Positions 1-6,340 of a DNA stretch of 11,188 nt are shown here, piece after piece. The DNA is from Salipiger profundus (GTDB lineage Bacteria; Pseudomonadota; Alphaproteobacteria; Rhodobacterales; Rhodobacteraceae), in assembly GCF_001969385.1 (NCBI RefSeq), contig NZ_CP014804.1, forward strand, positions 1 through 11,188, given 5' to 3'. The notes under the pieces were generated by a model. The model was not told where the DNA came from and searched no databases. It saw nothing but the letters and a program-made list of their open reading frames with translations. The first letter of the stretch is position 1. Each line of letters opens with the position of its first letter. A program made the translations under genes and the position numbers.

Positions 1-249
1 ATGTATGAACTGCCTTCCCCTGCAAGTGATTTGTCGATGCGCCGCTGACCCTGCTTCTATGTATTCGGTCTTTCTTCGGGGCCGTTCGATTTGCCCCTGA
101 CCAAGATGGGAAGTCGCGCGTCCTGTGTCTCGTTAGCTCATCGGCACTCAAGGGCCATGCCCCCCGTCAGACTTGCAAGACGCCGATCGGTCGTTGGTCC
201 ATCTCCTCCTCGCTCGCAGATTCCTTTGTCCGGTTGCGCCTTTGTCCGA
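1..249 (-). other. 3' non-coding end of the left IS110-family element (partial)
   Basis: This stretch follows the stop codon of the left IS110 C-terminal half and contains no convincing gene. In IS1111-type members of the IS110 family the long non-coding end lies after the transposase gene and can encode the bridge RNA, so this is probably that end. The matching region of the right element is 291 bp, so the true end probably lies just beyond base 1. The IS3 orfB sequence expected after it was not found in 1-249. I did not find here the subterminal repeat that the present left end carries (TGGACGCCCCC). That would fit a C-terminal half and 3' end derived from a different IS110 element, although the repeat could lie outside the window. 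Confidence 0.55.
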
Positions 250-1032
250 CTACAGGCCGCTCATGGCATTCGGCCGATATCTCTCACCCTTCGTCAGAAC
301 AGCCCAGGCAAGACGTGCCATCTTGTTGGCTATGGCGACCGCCGCGACGTTCACATGCGCTCGCCCCTTCAAAGCGTCTGCCCAAGCCGTTATTGGCGAC
401 GTCCTATCACGCACGAGATGCAGCACCGTTCGAGCTCCGTGGATGAAGAGCTTACGCAAATATCGGTTACCGTGTTTCGAGATTCCGATCAGCTTGGCCT
501 TGCCACCTGTCGTGACCTGCCGCGGCACCAGACCAAGCCATGCGGCAAGATCACGACCTTTGCCAAAAGAGCTGCCGGTGCCGACAGCTGCCACGAGCGC
601 TGTCGCAATCGTCGGACCGATGCCGGGGATCTCCATCAAGCGCTGCATATCGGCATCTGTCCTGGCCAGCGCCTTGATTTCGGTATCGATCGCCGCGACC
701 CGATCATTGATTACGTCCAGTTCGGACGCCATGTCAGCCACGAGCAGGAGCATTCGGGGTGAAAGATCGGCAGCGCCCTCTACGGCCAATCTGGCCAGCT
801 CCTTTTGGAAGACATGGCGCCCGGTTCCTACCCGGATGCCGCGTTCCATCAGGAAACCACGGCCCTGATTGATCAAGCGCGTCCTGTCTGACACCAGGCG
901 CTCTCGCGCACGGTGCAAGGCCTGAAGATCGAGCTGTTCCTCCGACTTGATCGCAACAAATGGCATCGTTGGCCGCGTCGCGGCTTCGGCAATGGCTTCC
1001 GCATCCCGGTCGTCGTTCTTGTGAACCTTCAC
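250..1032 (-). pseudogene. C-terminal half of IS110-family transposase (left copy), cut off by RIT insertion
   Basis: Encodes about 258 residues of an IS110-family (DEDD) transposase plus the shared Val-Lys codons at the RIT junction. It opens with KNDDRDAEAIAEA, which supplies the last two acidic residues of the RuvC-like DEDD set (D90 and D93 of the restored protein). A helical linker follows (residues about 110-210), then the C-terminal Transposase_20 region with MEIPGIGPTIAT (about 216-227), GKGRDLAAWLGLVPRQ (about 241-255) and KLIGISKHGNRYLR (about 263-276). Where the right copy has STGGK, this copy has TTGGK (257-261). The family's catalytic serine is expected near here, so the difference matters. 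The first half of the gene lies 3.9 kb away at 4880-5137, beyond the RIT. Removing the RIT gives a continuous 343-codon frame. No ribosome binding site precedes the GTG at 1032, so this half is unlikely to be made alone. Confidence 0.9.
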
Positions 1033-1061
1033 TTATCATCAGGTGGCCGTAATGCGGAGGA
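1027..1061. repeat. RIT copy 1 terminal inverted repeat, ritC end
   Basis: 35-bp repeat beginning CTTCACTTATCATCAGG and ending TAATGCGGAGGA. It is the exact reverse complement of 4828-4862. Its outer 6 bp, GTGAAG on the minus strand (1027-1032), are also the Val-Lys codons of the interrupted IS110 gene. Confidence 0.93.
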
Positions 1062-1114
1062 ACCTGCGCAGACTTGCTGGTTGCCGGCGTTTTCGCCCAC
1101 ATTCCTCCGCATTA
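1050..1114. promoter_or_regulatory. Subterminal dyad at the ritC end, RIT copy 1 (probable recombinase binding sites)
   Basis: Two 13-bp arms, TAATGCGGAGGAA at 1050-1062 and its reverse complement at 1102-1114, are separated by 39 bp. The outer arm is the inner part of the terminal repeat. The inner arm lies 2 bp past the ritC stop codon. A paired inverted motif at an element end is the usual layout of tyrosine-recombinase binding sites. The assignment is inference. Confidence 0.6.
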
Positions 1115-1116
1115 TT

Positions 1117-2121
1117 TCAGAGCGTGTCGAGCCAGGCGAGCAGGCTCGCATCCCGTTTCCATGACGGCGGTTGAACTGTCGTTGCCGGCAGGCTGACTTG
1201 GTCCAGTGCCTTTCGTTTCGTTTCCAGGTTCGCCTTCGCGTAATGGTTGGTGGTGTCGAGGCTCACGTGGCCAAGCCAGCTGCGGATGACCGTGACGTCG
1301 ACACCGGCCGAGACAAGATGCACGGCGGTGGCGTGGCGGAAGCTGTGCGGCGTCACATGTTTGGTGTGCAGCAATGGCTCGGTTCCGGCCGCCGCTTTCA
1401 CATAGCCCGCAAGCTTGAACCGGACGCCCGAGGCACTGAGCGGCTCACCATAGCGGTTCACGAACAGCCGCTGGTCCGGTGCTCGCGGTTTTCGTTCCAA
1501 TAGCGTTTTCAACAGCAGCACGGTTTCTGGCCAGAGCGGACAGATGCGTTCCTTGCGGCCCTTGCCTGTCAGCCGCACGCAACTTGGGCTCTCGAACCGG
1601 ATCATATCGGGGCACAGGTCGAGCGCTTCCTGTATTCGTGCGCCGCTGTTGTAAAGGAACGAGAGCAGCGTGTGATCGCGCATGCCTTCGAGGGTCGAGC
1701 GGTCTGGCTGGGCAAGGATCGCTGCCACTTCCGCCGGTTCCAGATAACAGGGTTCCGATACCGGTGCTCGCTTGACCGGGATGTTGAGGATTTCCGCGCA
1801 TTGAGCGACCGATGCTGGATCTCTGGTCGCCACGAAGTTGAAGAAGCTGCGGATCGCGGCAAGCCGGCAGTTGCGCGTGCCGATTGTGCCGCCGCGCTCC
1901 TGTTCAGTGTGCCTCAGGAACGCAGCAACGTCGCGGGCAGTCAGATCGGCCAGCGTGATCATCGCAACCGTCTTTTTGGTGCGCTGCGCAGTGAACCGCA
2001 GGAACAGCCGCCAGGTGTCGCGGTAGGATCGGACCGTATGGACGGAGGCGTTCCGCTGCTCAACAAGCCACTCATAGAAGAACGCGCGCATCAGGTTCGG
2101 GAACGGGTTCGCCTTGTTCAT
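1117..2121 (-). CDS. ritC: RIT tyrosine recombinase RitC, copy 1
   Basis: Third gene of the trio, 334 residues, with the same translation as the copy at 8937-9941. The N-terminal part (about 10-110) is a helical SAM-like core-binding domain with YEWLVEQRNASVHTVRSYR. The catalytic domain (about 125-305) has R162 in NSGARIQEAL, K187 in GKGRKER, H259 and R262 in PHSFRHATA, H285 in WLGHVSLD and the nucleophile Y294 in TNHYAK. The full set is present, so the enzyme should be active. The chosen ATG overlaps the ritB stop as ATGA, which favours translational coupling. An in-frame ATG ten codons upstream (2151) is an alternative. The stop lies 2 bp from the inner arm of the ritC-end dyad. The basic tail after Y294 is about 40 residues long. 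Confidence 0.93.
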   Translation of the reverse strand: MNKANPFPNLMRAFFYEWLVEQRNASVHTVRSYRDTWRLFLRFTAQRTKKTVAMITLADLTARDVAAFLRHTEQERGGTIGTRNCRLAAIRSFFNFVATRDPASVAQCAEILNIPVKRAPVSEPCYLEPAEVAAILAQPDRSTLEGMRDHTLLSFLYNSGARIQEALDLCPDMIRFESPSCVRLTGKGRKERICPLWPETVLLLKTLLERKPRAPDQRLFVNRYGEPLSASGVRFKLAGYVKAAAGTEPLLHTKHVTPHSFRHATAVHLVSAGVDVTVIRSWLGHVSLDTTNHYAKANLETKRKALDQVSLPATTVQPPSWKRDASLLAWLDTL

Positions 2122-3488
2122 GACCTCACCCCCTGCCCAAGGTCGAGGCATGGTGCTCCCACGGCTCTGAACCGTTCGCTGGCGTGATGCAGAAGATCCT
2201 GCGTGACGGTGATGTAGACCAGGGTGGAATTGATATCCCGATGCCCGAGGTAAGTCGCGAGGAACGGCAGCCGGTCCTGCGGATTGATGCCCGCTTTGTA
2301 CCATTCCAAGATGCGGTTCACGACCATCGAGTGGCGCAGATCGTGAACGCGCGGCCCGGTTCGCCCTTGCAGTGGCTTGAACCCGGCGCGCCGTGTGACG
2401 TTAGTGAGCAGCCAGGTGATCATTTCCGGCGTGTAGCGGCGGGTGCGGCCCTGCTCGTGCCAGAACAGACCGGCACATGGATCCTGCGATGCGCCGGCAC
2501 GGCGCCGGGCTTTGATATAGGCTCGAAGCTCGACCACCACGCTGGCGGGCAGCGGCAGGATCCTGGTTTTGAAGAACTTCGTTTGGCGAACCGTGATCGT
2601 ACCGCTCTGGAGATTGATGTCGCCAAGATCGAGACGGGCAAGCTCGCCCCGCCGCAAGCCTGCACAATAGGCCAGCACCAGCATGGTGTAGATCGTCAGC
2701 GGGCGAAGTGGTGACCGTGGTGAGGGGAAGGAACGAGCGACGTCGAGCATCCGTCGTATATCGGCAGGCGAGTAGATGTGGGGCTTGCGCCATTGCTTGA
2801 CCACGTCCTTCTGCGGTCGCGGGTCCGGCCTGCGTGATGGGATCGATGGGTCCCGGTGACGGAAGATTTTCGTCAGGGTGCGCCTGAGATTTTCACATTC
2901 GACGGCGTGATTGCGCGTGGATTTCGCCGCCGCCCAGTGTGTGAGCATCACCCCGACCGGCTGCTCCTGGAGCGCCGGGTTCAGCTGCAGGAACTGGTCA
3001 AATCTCAACAACCGGGCAGACTGCGAAGTGTATTTGTACCCCCGGTTCCGCATCAGCGCGACGTGCTCAGCCAAAACCTCTCCCAGCACGCTGCCGAACG
3101 GCCGGGGCCGACGCAACTCGGCAAGGGCCTTTTCCGGATCGTGCGATGCCAGAGCGCGCCAGACTGGCATGCACTGCTTGATACTGCATGCTTCGCGCAG
3201 GGTGGTGACGGGATTGCGCTCGATCGCCTCGGTAATCAGAAGGTGATCGAGGAACCTGTCAACGATGCGGGTGCGGTGCAGCAGCGTAGTCGCTGCCCAG
3301 CATTCAGCCGATACCCGCAGCCACGCGACCAGCACATCCTGACCAAGTTCGCTGTGATGCTCGGCGACGTCCTGGAAGCCGTGCAAGACCTGCCGGTAGC
3401 AGGTTCGACTTTTCATGCTGCGCAGACCAAGGCCGGTGAGATGGTGGTCAATGATCGTGCGATCGGGATCGGGCCAGCGAGCGGTCAT
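2118..3488 (-). CDS. ritB: RIT tyrosine recombinase RitB, copy 1
   Basis: Middle gene of the trio, 456 residues, and the longest of the three recombinases. Catalytic residues are R279 in AYCAGLRRGEL, K304 in RQTKFFKTR, H382 and R385 in VHDLRHSMV, H416 in YLGHRD and Y425 in STLVYI. The roughly 230 residues before the catalytic domain include two helical blocks (about 10-100 and 130-210), longer than a simple phage integrase. Start and stop both lie in ATGA overlaps (with ritA at 3485-3488 and with ritC at 2118-2121), so the three proteins are probably made in fixed proportion and may act as a complex. The partner roles of the three proteins are not settled by the sequence. Confidence 0.93.
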   Translation of the reverse strand: MTARWPDPDRTIIDHHLTGLGLRSMKSRTCYRQVLHGFQDVAEHHSELGQDVLVAWLRVSAECWAATTLLHRTRIVDRFLDHLLITEAIERNPVTTLREACSIKQCMPVWRALASHDPEKALAELRRPRPFGSVLGEVLAEHVALMRNRGYKYTSQSARLLRFDQFLQLNPALQEQPVGVMLTHWAAAKSTRNHAVECENLRRTLTKIFRHRDPSIPSRRPDPRPQKDVVKQWRKPHIYSPADIRRMLDVARSFPSPRSPLRPLTIYTMLVLAYCAGLRRGELARLDLGDINLQSGTITVRQTKFFKTRILPLPASVVVELRAYIKARRRAGASQDPCAGLFWHEQGRTRRYTPEMITWLLTNVTRRAGFKPLQGRTGPRVHDLRHSMVVNRILEWYKAGINPQDRLPFLATYLGHRDINSTLVYITVTQDLLHHASERFRAVGAPCLDLGQGVRS

Positions 3489-4717
3489 GCCAGCCCCTCC
3501 GCACCCGGCACATCAAGCGCAATGGCCCTGAGATCCTCGGTGGCAAGCTTGAGGTAGGGGGCCGTCGACGCGGTTGAGCGATGCCCCAAAAGGTCGCCGA
3601 TGACTTTTTGCGGAACTGACGTGCGCAGCATCTCGACCGCACGCGCATGGCGGAAGATATGCGGCCCGCATTTGCCTGGCGGCTTGATGCCGGCATCGCA
3701 GAGCCGCCGTCGAACCAGACTGTATAGCTTCTCGAGCTTGCGATAGGGCGCGCGCGTGCGGATGAAGACTTCCCTGGCAGCGGTCGCTGGCCGTCCGGAA
3801 CGCAGATAGGTGAGAACGGCCTCGCCCGCAGGCACCATCAGGGGCAGGAACGAGCAGGCTCCCGTTTTGCTGTGACGGACACGGATGGTTTCGCTCCGCC
3901 AGTCGATGTCCTCAATCCGCAGATTGCGGATTTCTCCAGACCGCAGCCCATAGGTTGCAAGGAGTTGCAAGATTGCGTAGTCCCGCAGCCCCGCCGGTGT
4001 CCTGTCCGCCCTCGCGCTTTCCAGTACCGCGGCGATCTGGTCCCGTTCCAGGATCGAGGGTACACCTTCATAGGCGTAGAGCAACGGCGCGATGATGTGC
4101 GGCGACAGGTCGGTCGCAATGTGGCCCGCCCTATAGAGGTGACGCAGCAGCGAACGAAGCCGCTCCGCAACAGATTTCAGCGAGCTGCGCGTCAGCTTCA
4201 ATGCACGCAGGTCCATATAGCGGTCGGTGTCGTCGATACTTAGATCCATCAGACCTTCGGCACCGCATCGTTCGAGGTGCCAGGCCAGGAAGTGTCGGGC
4301 TTCCCACAGGAGCGCATGGATGCTGGGCCGGGCAAGGCCACGCTCATCGAGAAGCCAGGCCTCGTACTCGTTACAGATCGCAAATCGCAACGCGTCGGCC
4401 GCACAGGCCGCATTTGTAGCCGGTGGCCATCGGCCCTGCACAAGCCGCAGCAGCGCGTGAATACCCGCGCAGGGAATTTGGTGCCAGCGCGGACCAGGAA
4501 GGCGGCCGTGACGGCGCTGGAACAGCGCGACCGCTTCGCGCAGGTATTGCTCCACTTGGGCTTCGGTTACATCTGCGACCGGGATGTTCCGCTGCGCAAG
4601 ATGGTCAAGAAAGCCGCGCGCGTAGGCGCAGTAATTCCTGACCACCACCGGGCTGTATCCTTGGCTGGTCAGTACGGTTTCGAGTTCGGTGATTACTTGG
4701 CGATCGGCTTTTGTCAT
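3485..4717 (-). CDS. ritA: RIT tyrosine recombinase RitA, copy 1
   Basis: First gene of the trio, 410 residues. It has two N-terminal helical regions (about 5-95 and 110-205), then a tyrosine-recombinase catalytic domain with R259 in TYGLRSGEIRNL, K284 in RHSKTG, H353 and R356 in PHIFRHARA, H379 in DLLGHRS and Y388 in STAPYLK. All catalytic positions are filled. The ATG is preceded at 6 nt by GGAGGAG, the strongest ribosome site in the operon, which supports this start. About 110 bp separate the gene from the inner end of the terminal repeat, so the operon promoter must lie in that interval, in the repeat, or in the flanking IS110. I could not pick out a clear -35/-10 pair. Confidence 0.93.
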   Translation of the reverse strand: MTKADRQVITELETVLTSQGYSPVVVRNYCAYARGFLDHLAQRNIPVADVTEAQVEQYLREAVALFQRRHGRLPGPRWHQIPCAGIHALLRLVQGRWPPATNAACAADALRFAICNEYEAWLLDERGLARPSIHALLWEARHFLAWHLERCGAEGLMDLSIDDTDRYMDLRALKLTRSSLKSVAERLRSLLRHLYRAGHIATDLSPHIIAPLLYAYEGVPSILERDQIAAVLESARADRTPAGLRDYAILQLLATYGLRSGEIRNLRIEDIDWRSETIRVRHSKTGACSFLPLMVPAGEAVLTYLRSGRPATAAREVFIRTRAPYRKLEKLYSLVRRRLCDAGIKPPGKCGPHIFRHARAVEMLRTSVPQKVIGDLLGHRSTASTAPYLKLATEDLRAIALDVPGAEGLA

Positions 4718-4764
4718 CGCTGGCTCCTCCGCTGGTCAAACAACCGCAGAGGTTCGGCCGAAAA

Positions 4765-4839
4765 TAATGCGGAGCAAAGCCGTCGATTGGCGCGGAAATG
4801 CGGGGAATTCATGCGCCTGTCCCACAGTCCTCCGCATTA
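4765..4839. promoter_or_regulatory. Subterminal dyad at the ritA end, RIT copy 1
   Basis: A 10-bp match to the ritC-end motif (TAATGCGGAG at 4765-4774) faces its reverse complement at 4830-4839 inside the terminal repeat, 55 bp apart. The spacing differs from the 39 bp at the other end, so the two ends are distinguishable. It lies between the terminal repeat and ritA, so binding here could also control the operon. Confidence 0.5.
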
Positions 4840-4862
4840 CGGCCACCTGATGATAAGTGAAG
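4828..4862. repeat. RIT copy 1 terminal inverted repeat, ritA end
   Basis: Exact reverse complement of 1027-1061. Unlike the ritC end, it does not abut the IS110 codons directly: 20 bp (4863-4882) lie between it and the GTGAAG direct repeat at 4883-4888. Confidence 0.93.
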
Positions 4863-4888
4863 TAATGGAGAGGTGATCATTACTTCAC
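4857..4888. repeat. 11-bp inverted repeat at the ritA-end junction, RIT copy 1
   Basis: On the minus strand GTGAAGTAATG, a 10-nt loop (ATCACCTCTC) and CATTACTTCAC form a perfect hairpin. It spans the last IS110 codons (GTG AAG) and the outer end of the terminal repeat. The loop plus inner stem bases are not IS110 coding sequence and introduce the TAA stop right after Lys85. See the mirrored site at 6170-6201. Confidence 0.85.
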
Positions 4889-5137
4889 ATAGGGTTTGAC
4901 GTATTGCGGGGCGATGAGCCTGACATCGTGGCCAAGTCTGGAAAGCTCCCGGCTCCAGTGATGCGCACCCGCGCAAGCCTCCAAAGCGATGGTGCAAGGC
5001 TCAATCTGACCGAAAAACTCTAGCACCCGCCCTCGCGGCAACGCCTTGCTAAAGACCTTAGATCCATTTGCCGCCGCGCCATGCGCGTGAAACGAACTCT
5101 TGGCAATATCCAGCCCTACAATGCTAACCTTCTCCAT
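4880..5137 (-). pseudogene. N-terminal half of IS110-family transposase (left copy)
   Basis: Encodes the first 85 residues of an IS110 DEDD transposase. D10 lies in VGLDIAKSSF and E53 in ALEACAGAHHW, the first two acidic residues of the RuvC-like site. It ends in PQYVKPYVK, the conserved stretch that normally runs into KNDxxDAEAI. A TAA from the RIT junction ends the frame after Lys85. The rest of the gene is at 250-1026. The start codon follows AGGAGG at about 8 nt. The nucleotide sequence is the reverse complement of 5921-6178. A short peptide without D90, D93 and the C-terminal domain cannot carry out transposition. Confidence 0.92.
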
Positions 5138-5221
5138 GGACGCTTCCTCCTCGTAGCGAATTTCGACACCGCTACCTTGGCACAGCGATGCCGTGAGGGG
5201 GCGTCCACACCATCAAGAGGG
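5138..5221 (-). other. IS110-family left end (copy in the left element)
   Basis: 84 bp of non-coding element end upstream of the transposase start, identical to 5837-5920. It contains TGGACGCCCCC near its tip, which is matched in inverted form by the 3' end of the right element. The junction with IS3 orfB is at 5221/5222. In this orientation the flank reads CAGCCTGCT before the element, compared with CAGGATGCC before the right element. Confidence 0.75.
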
Positions 5222-5612
5222 AGCAGGCTGTCTGACACGAAGTCCAGCGACCATCGCTGGTTCGGCCCCTGCGGGATCGTCATGGGCGCGGAGCGGGTCC
5301 CCAGGGCTCGCTTGCGACCGCCCCGTTTACGGACTGTTAAGCCTTCTTCCCGGTAGATCCGGTAGAGCTTCTTCCAGTTCACCTTTCAGCCCTCTCGGCC
5401 CAGCAGGAGGTGCAGTCGCCGATAGCCGAAGCTACGCCGTTCGCTGGAAAGCGCCTTTAGCCTCTCTCGCAGTCCGGTGTCTGCAGGTCTGGTTGATCCA
5501 CGCCGATACACACGCGGATCGATCCCGGCCAGGGCGCAAGCCCGCCGCGGGTTGTAGCTTTTCTCTGTCATGGCCCGGTCCACAGCGCGTCGCCTTGCAC
5601 CGGGCTTCAGAA
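5222..5612 (-). pseudogene. IS3-family OrfB (DDE transposase) fragment with a nonsense codon
   Basis: Reads as the N-terminal part of an IS407-type OrfB: SYNPRRACALAGIDPRVYRR, then RRSFGYRRLHLLLGREG, a stop codon (TGA at 5386-5388), KVNWKKLYRIYREEGLTVR and finally NQRWSLDFVSDSL. Related proteins have Trp (TGG) at the stop position (GWKVNWKK), so this is a single-base nonsense change. The fragment keeps the first Asp of the DDE triad (in SLDF) and is then cut by the left end of the left IS110 element. The remaining catalytic residues are outside the window or lost. Its frame is +1 relative to orfA, where the family normally uses -1, which implies a 1-nt loss upstream. Confidence 0.85.
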
Positions 5613-5836
5613 GTTTTTCCCAGCATCTCCTTGAGCATGGCCACGTCGAGCATTTGTTCAGCCAACATCTTCTTCAGCTTTGCATTCTCGGCTTCGAGCG
5701 CCTTCAGCCGCCTGGCCTCAGACACTTCCATGCCGCCATACTTCGAGCGCCATCTGTAGAACGTGCCATCGCTGACGCCGTGCTTCCGGCAGAGCTCCTT
5801 GGCGCTTATCCCGGCTTGGTGCTCCTTCAGGATGCC
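5613..5836 (-). pseudogene. IS3-family OrfA, main fragment (residues 13 onward)
   Basis: Encodes GILKEHQAGISAKELCRKHG, then a helix-turn-helix (GVSDGTFYRWRSKYGGM) and a leucine-zipper-like helix (ARRLKALEAENAKLKKML) ending near KEMLGK. This matches OrfA of the IS407 type, which binds the element ends and provides dimerisation. The first 12 codons are missing here and are found at 11094-11129, beyond the right IS110::RIT insertion. The two pieces join exactly between codons. At the usual slippery site there are five A's (5614-5618, read on the minus strand). The frame relation to orfB suggests that one A was lost from a run of six. Confidence 0.88.
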
Positions 5837-5920
5837 CCCTCTTGATGGTGTGGACGCCCCCTCACGGCATCGCTGTGCCAAGGTAGCGGTGTCGAAATTC
5901 GCTACGAGGAGGAAGCGTCC
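5837..5920 (+). other. Left end of the right IS110-family element
   Basis: 84 bp ahead of the transposase start. Contains the subterminal inverted repeat TGGACGCCCCC (5851-5861), a 6-bp stem GTAGCG/CGCTAC (5883-5888 and 5900-5905), and the ribosome site AGGAGG about 8 nt before the ATG at 5921. In this family a promoter often forms only when the ends join in the circular form. I see no strong promoter within the left end itself. Confidence 0.7.
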
Positions 5921-6178
5921 ATGGAGAAGGTTAGCATTGTAGGGCTGGATATTGCCAAGAGTTCGTTTCACGCGCATGGCGCGGCGGCAAATGGATCTAA
6001 GGTCTTTAGCAAGGCGTTGCCGCGAGGGCGGGTGCTAGAGTTTTTCGGTCAGATTGAGCCTTGCACCATCGCTTTGGAGGCTTGCGCGGGTGCGCATCAC
6101 TGGAGCCGGGAGCTTTCCAGACTTGGCCACGATGTCAGGCTCATCGCCCCGCAATACGTCAAACCCTATGTGAAGTAA
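5921..6178 (+). pseudogene. N-terminal half of IS110-family transposase (right copy)
   Basis: 85 codons identical to those at 4880-5137, with D10 and E53 of the DEDD site, cut after PYVK by RIT copy 2. The TAA at 6176-6178 belongs to the RIT junction. Joined to 10032-10802 it gives a continuous 341-codon gene. Because this copy has both IS110 ends in place within IS3 orfA, it is the better candidate for the original owner of this N-terminal half. Confidence 0.92.
6170..6175 (+). repeat. GTGAAG direct repeat, ritA side of RIT copy 2 (probable crossover site)
   Basis: Codons Val84-Lys85 of the IS110 gene. The same six bases recur at 10026-10031 at the ritC end. Recombination between them would excise 3,856 bp and leave ...PYVK joined to RQKND in frame. 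The mirrored pair for copy 1 is 4883-4888 and 1027-1032. Confidence 0.8.
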
Positions 6179-6201
6179 TGATCACCTCTCCATTACTTCA
6201 C
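6170..6201. repeat. 11-bp inverted repeat at the ritA-end junction, RIT copy 2
   Basis: GTGAAGTAATG (6170-6180), a 10-nt spacer, then CATTACTTCAC (6191-6201). The left arm starts in IS110 codons 84-85 and the right arm enters the terminal repeat, so RIT material on this side extends 20 bp beyond the terminal repeat. The ritC end has no such extension. It may be a junction remnant (coupling sequence) from an earlier site or part of the element's crossover site. Confidence 0.85.
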
Positions 6202-6230
6202 TTATCATCAGGTGGCCGTAATGCGGAGGA
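6196..6230. repeat. RIT copy 2 terminal inverted repeat, ritA end
   Basis: 35 bp beginning CTTCACTTATCATCAGG and ending TAATGCGGAGGA. Exact reverse complement of 9997-10031. Confidence 0.93.
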
Positions 6231-6293
6231 CTGTGGGACAGGCGCATGAATTCCCCGCATTTCCGCGCCAATCGACGGCTTTGCTCCGCATTA
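6219..6293. promoter_or_regulatory. Subterminal dyad at the ritA end, RIT copy 2
   Basis: TAATGCGGAG (6219-6228) in the terminal repeat faces CTCCGCATTA (6284-6293). The inner arm ends 47 bp before the ritA start, so occupancy by a recombinase could affect expression of the rit operon as well as strand exchange. Confidence 0.5.
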
Positions 6294-6340
6294 TTTTCGG
6301 CCGAACCTCTGCGGTTGTTTGACCAGCGGAGGAGCCAGCG

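Larger units (their letters stand above)
1027..4882 (-). mobile_element. RIT (recombinase-in-trio) element, copy 1
   Basis: A complete 3,856-bp RIT element counted from one GTGAAG direct repeat to the next. It carries ritA (4717-3485), ritB (3488-2118) and ritC (2121-1117), all on the minus strand. The 35-bp terminal inverted repeats are perfect (1027-1061 and 4828-4862). RIT elements are known as sets of three adjacent, co-oriented tyrosine-recombinase genes with inverted-repeat ends, and this fits closely. It is inserted in an IS110 transposase gene between Val-Lys (codons 84-85) and Val-His. No cargo gene is present. Every translated frame matches RIT copy 2. Confidence 0.92.
1..5221 (-). 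mobile_element. Left IS110-family element, chimeric and interrupted by RIT copy 1 (runs off left edge)
   Basis: The element reads on the minus strand: 84-bp left end (5138-5221), N-terminal half-gene (4880-5137), RIT copy 1 (1027-4882), C-terminal half-gene (250-1026) and 3' non-coding end (1-249 and beyond). Its left end abuts IS3 orfB at 5222. The left end and N-terminal half are identical to those of the right element, while the C-terminal half is only distantly similar, so the gene is a composite. Either an element of the right type inserted here and later had its 3' part replaced through RIT-RIT recombination, or its 5' part was copied in. The sequence does not decide between these. Confidence 0.7.
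1027..5221. repeat. Arm 1 of a 4,195-bp perfect inverted repeat
   Basis: Covers RIT copy 1, the IS110 N-terminal half and the IS110 left end. It is the reverse complement of 5837-10031 wherever compared: both edges were checked base by base, all non-coding junctions were checked, and translations in every frame were identical. The outer edge coincides with the RIT end and the inner edge with the IS110 left end. Confidence 0.93.

Noticed and set aside
1021..1032. GTGAAGGTTCAC (minus strand) as a special palindromic RIT target
   Set aside because: The 5-bp arms come from ordinary Val-Lys-Val-His codons, and the right target (GTGAAGCGGCAA) lacks the symmetry, so it is not required.
5432..5977. 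A 181-codon minus-strand frame running from the IS110 left end into IS3 orfA, as a fused gene
   Set aside because: Its first 47 codons are the antisense of the IS110 5' region and have no gene-like features. Only the part after the junction is real OrfA.
5921..6178. The 85-codon N-terminal piece as a functional small protein
   Set aside because: It ends at a TAA created by the RIT junction and lacks half of the active site and the whole C-terminal domain.
6170..6201. The 11-bp hairpin as a transcription terminator
   Set aside because: No T-run follows on either strand, the loop is 10 nt, and it coincides with the recombination junction. A site-specific recombination role fits better.
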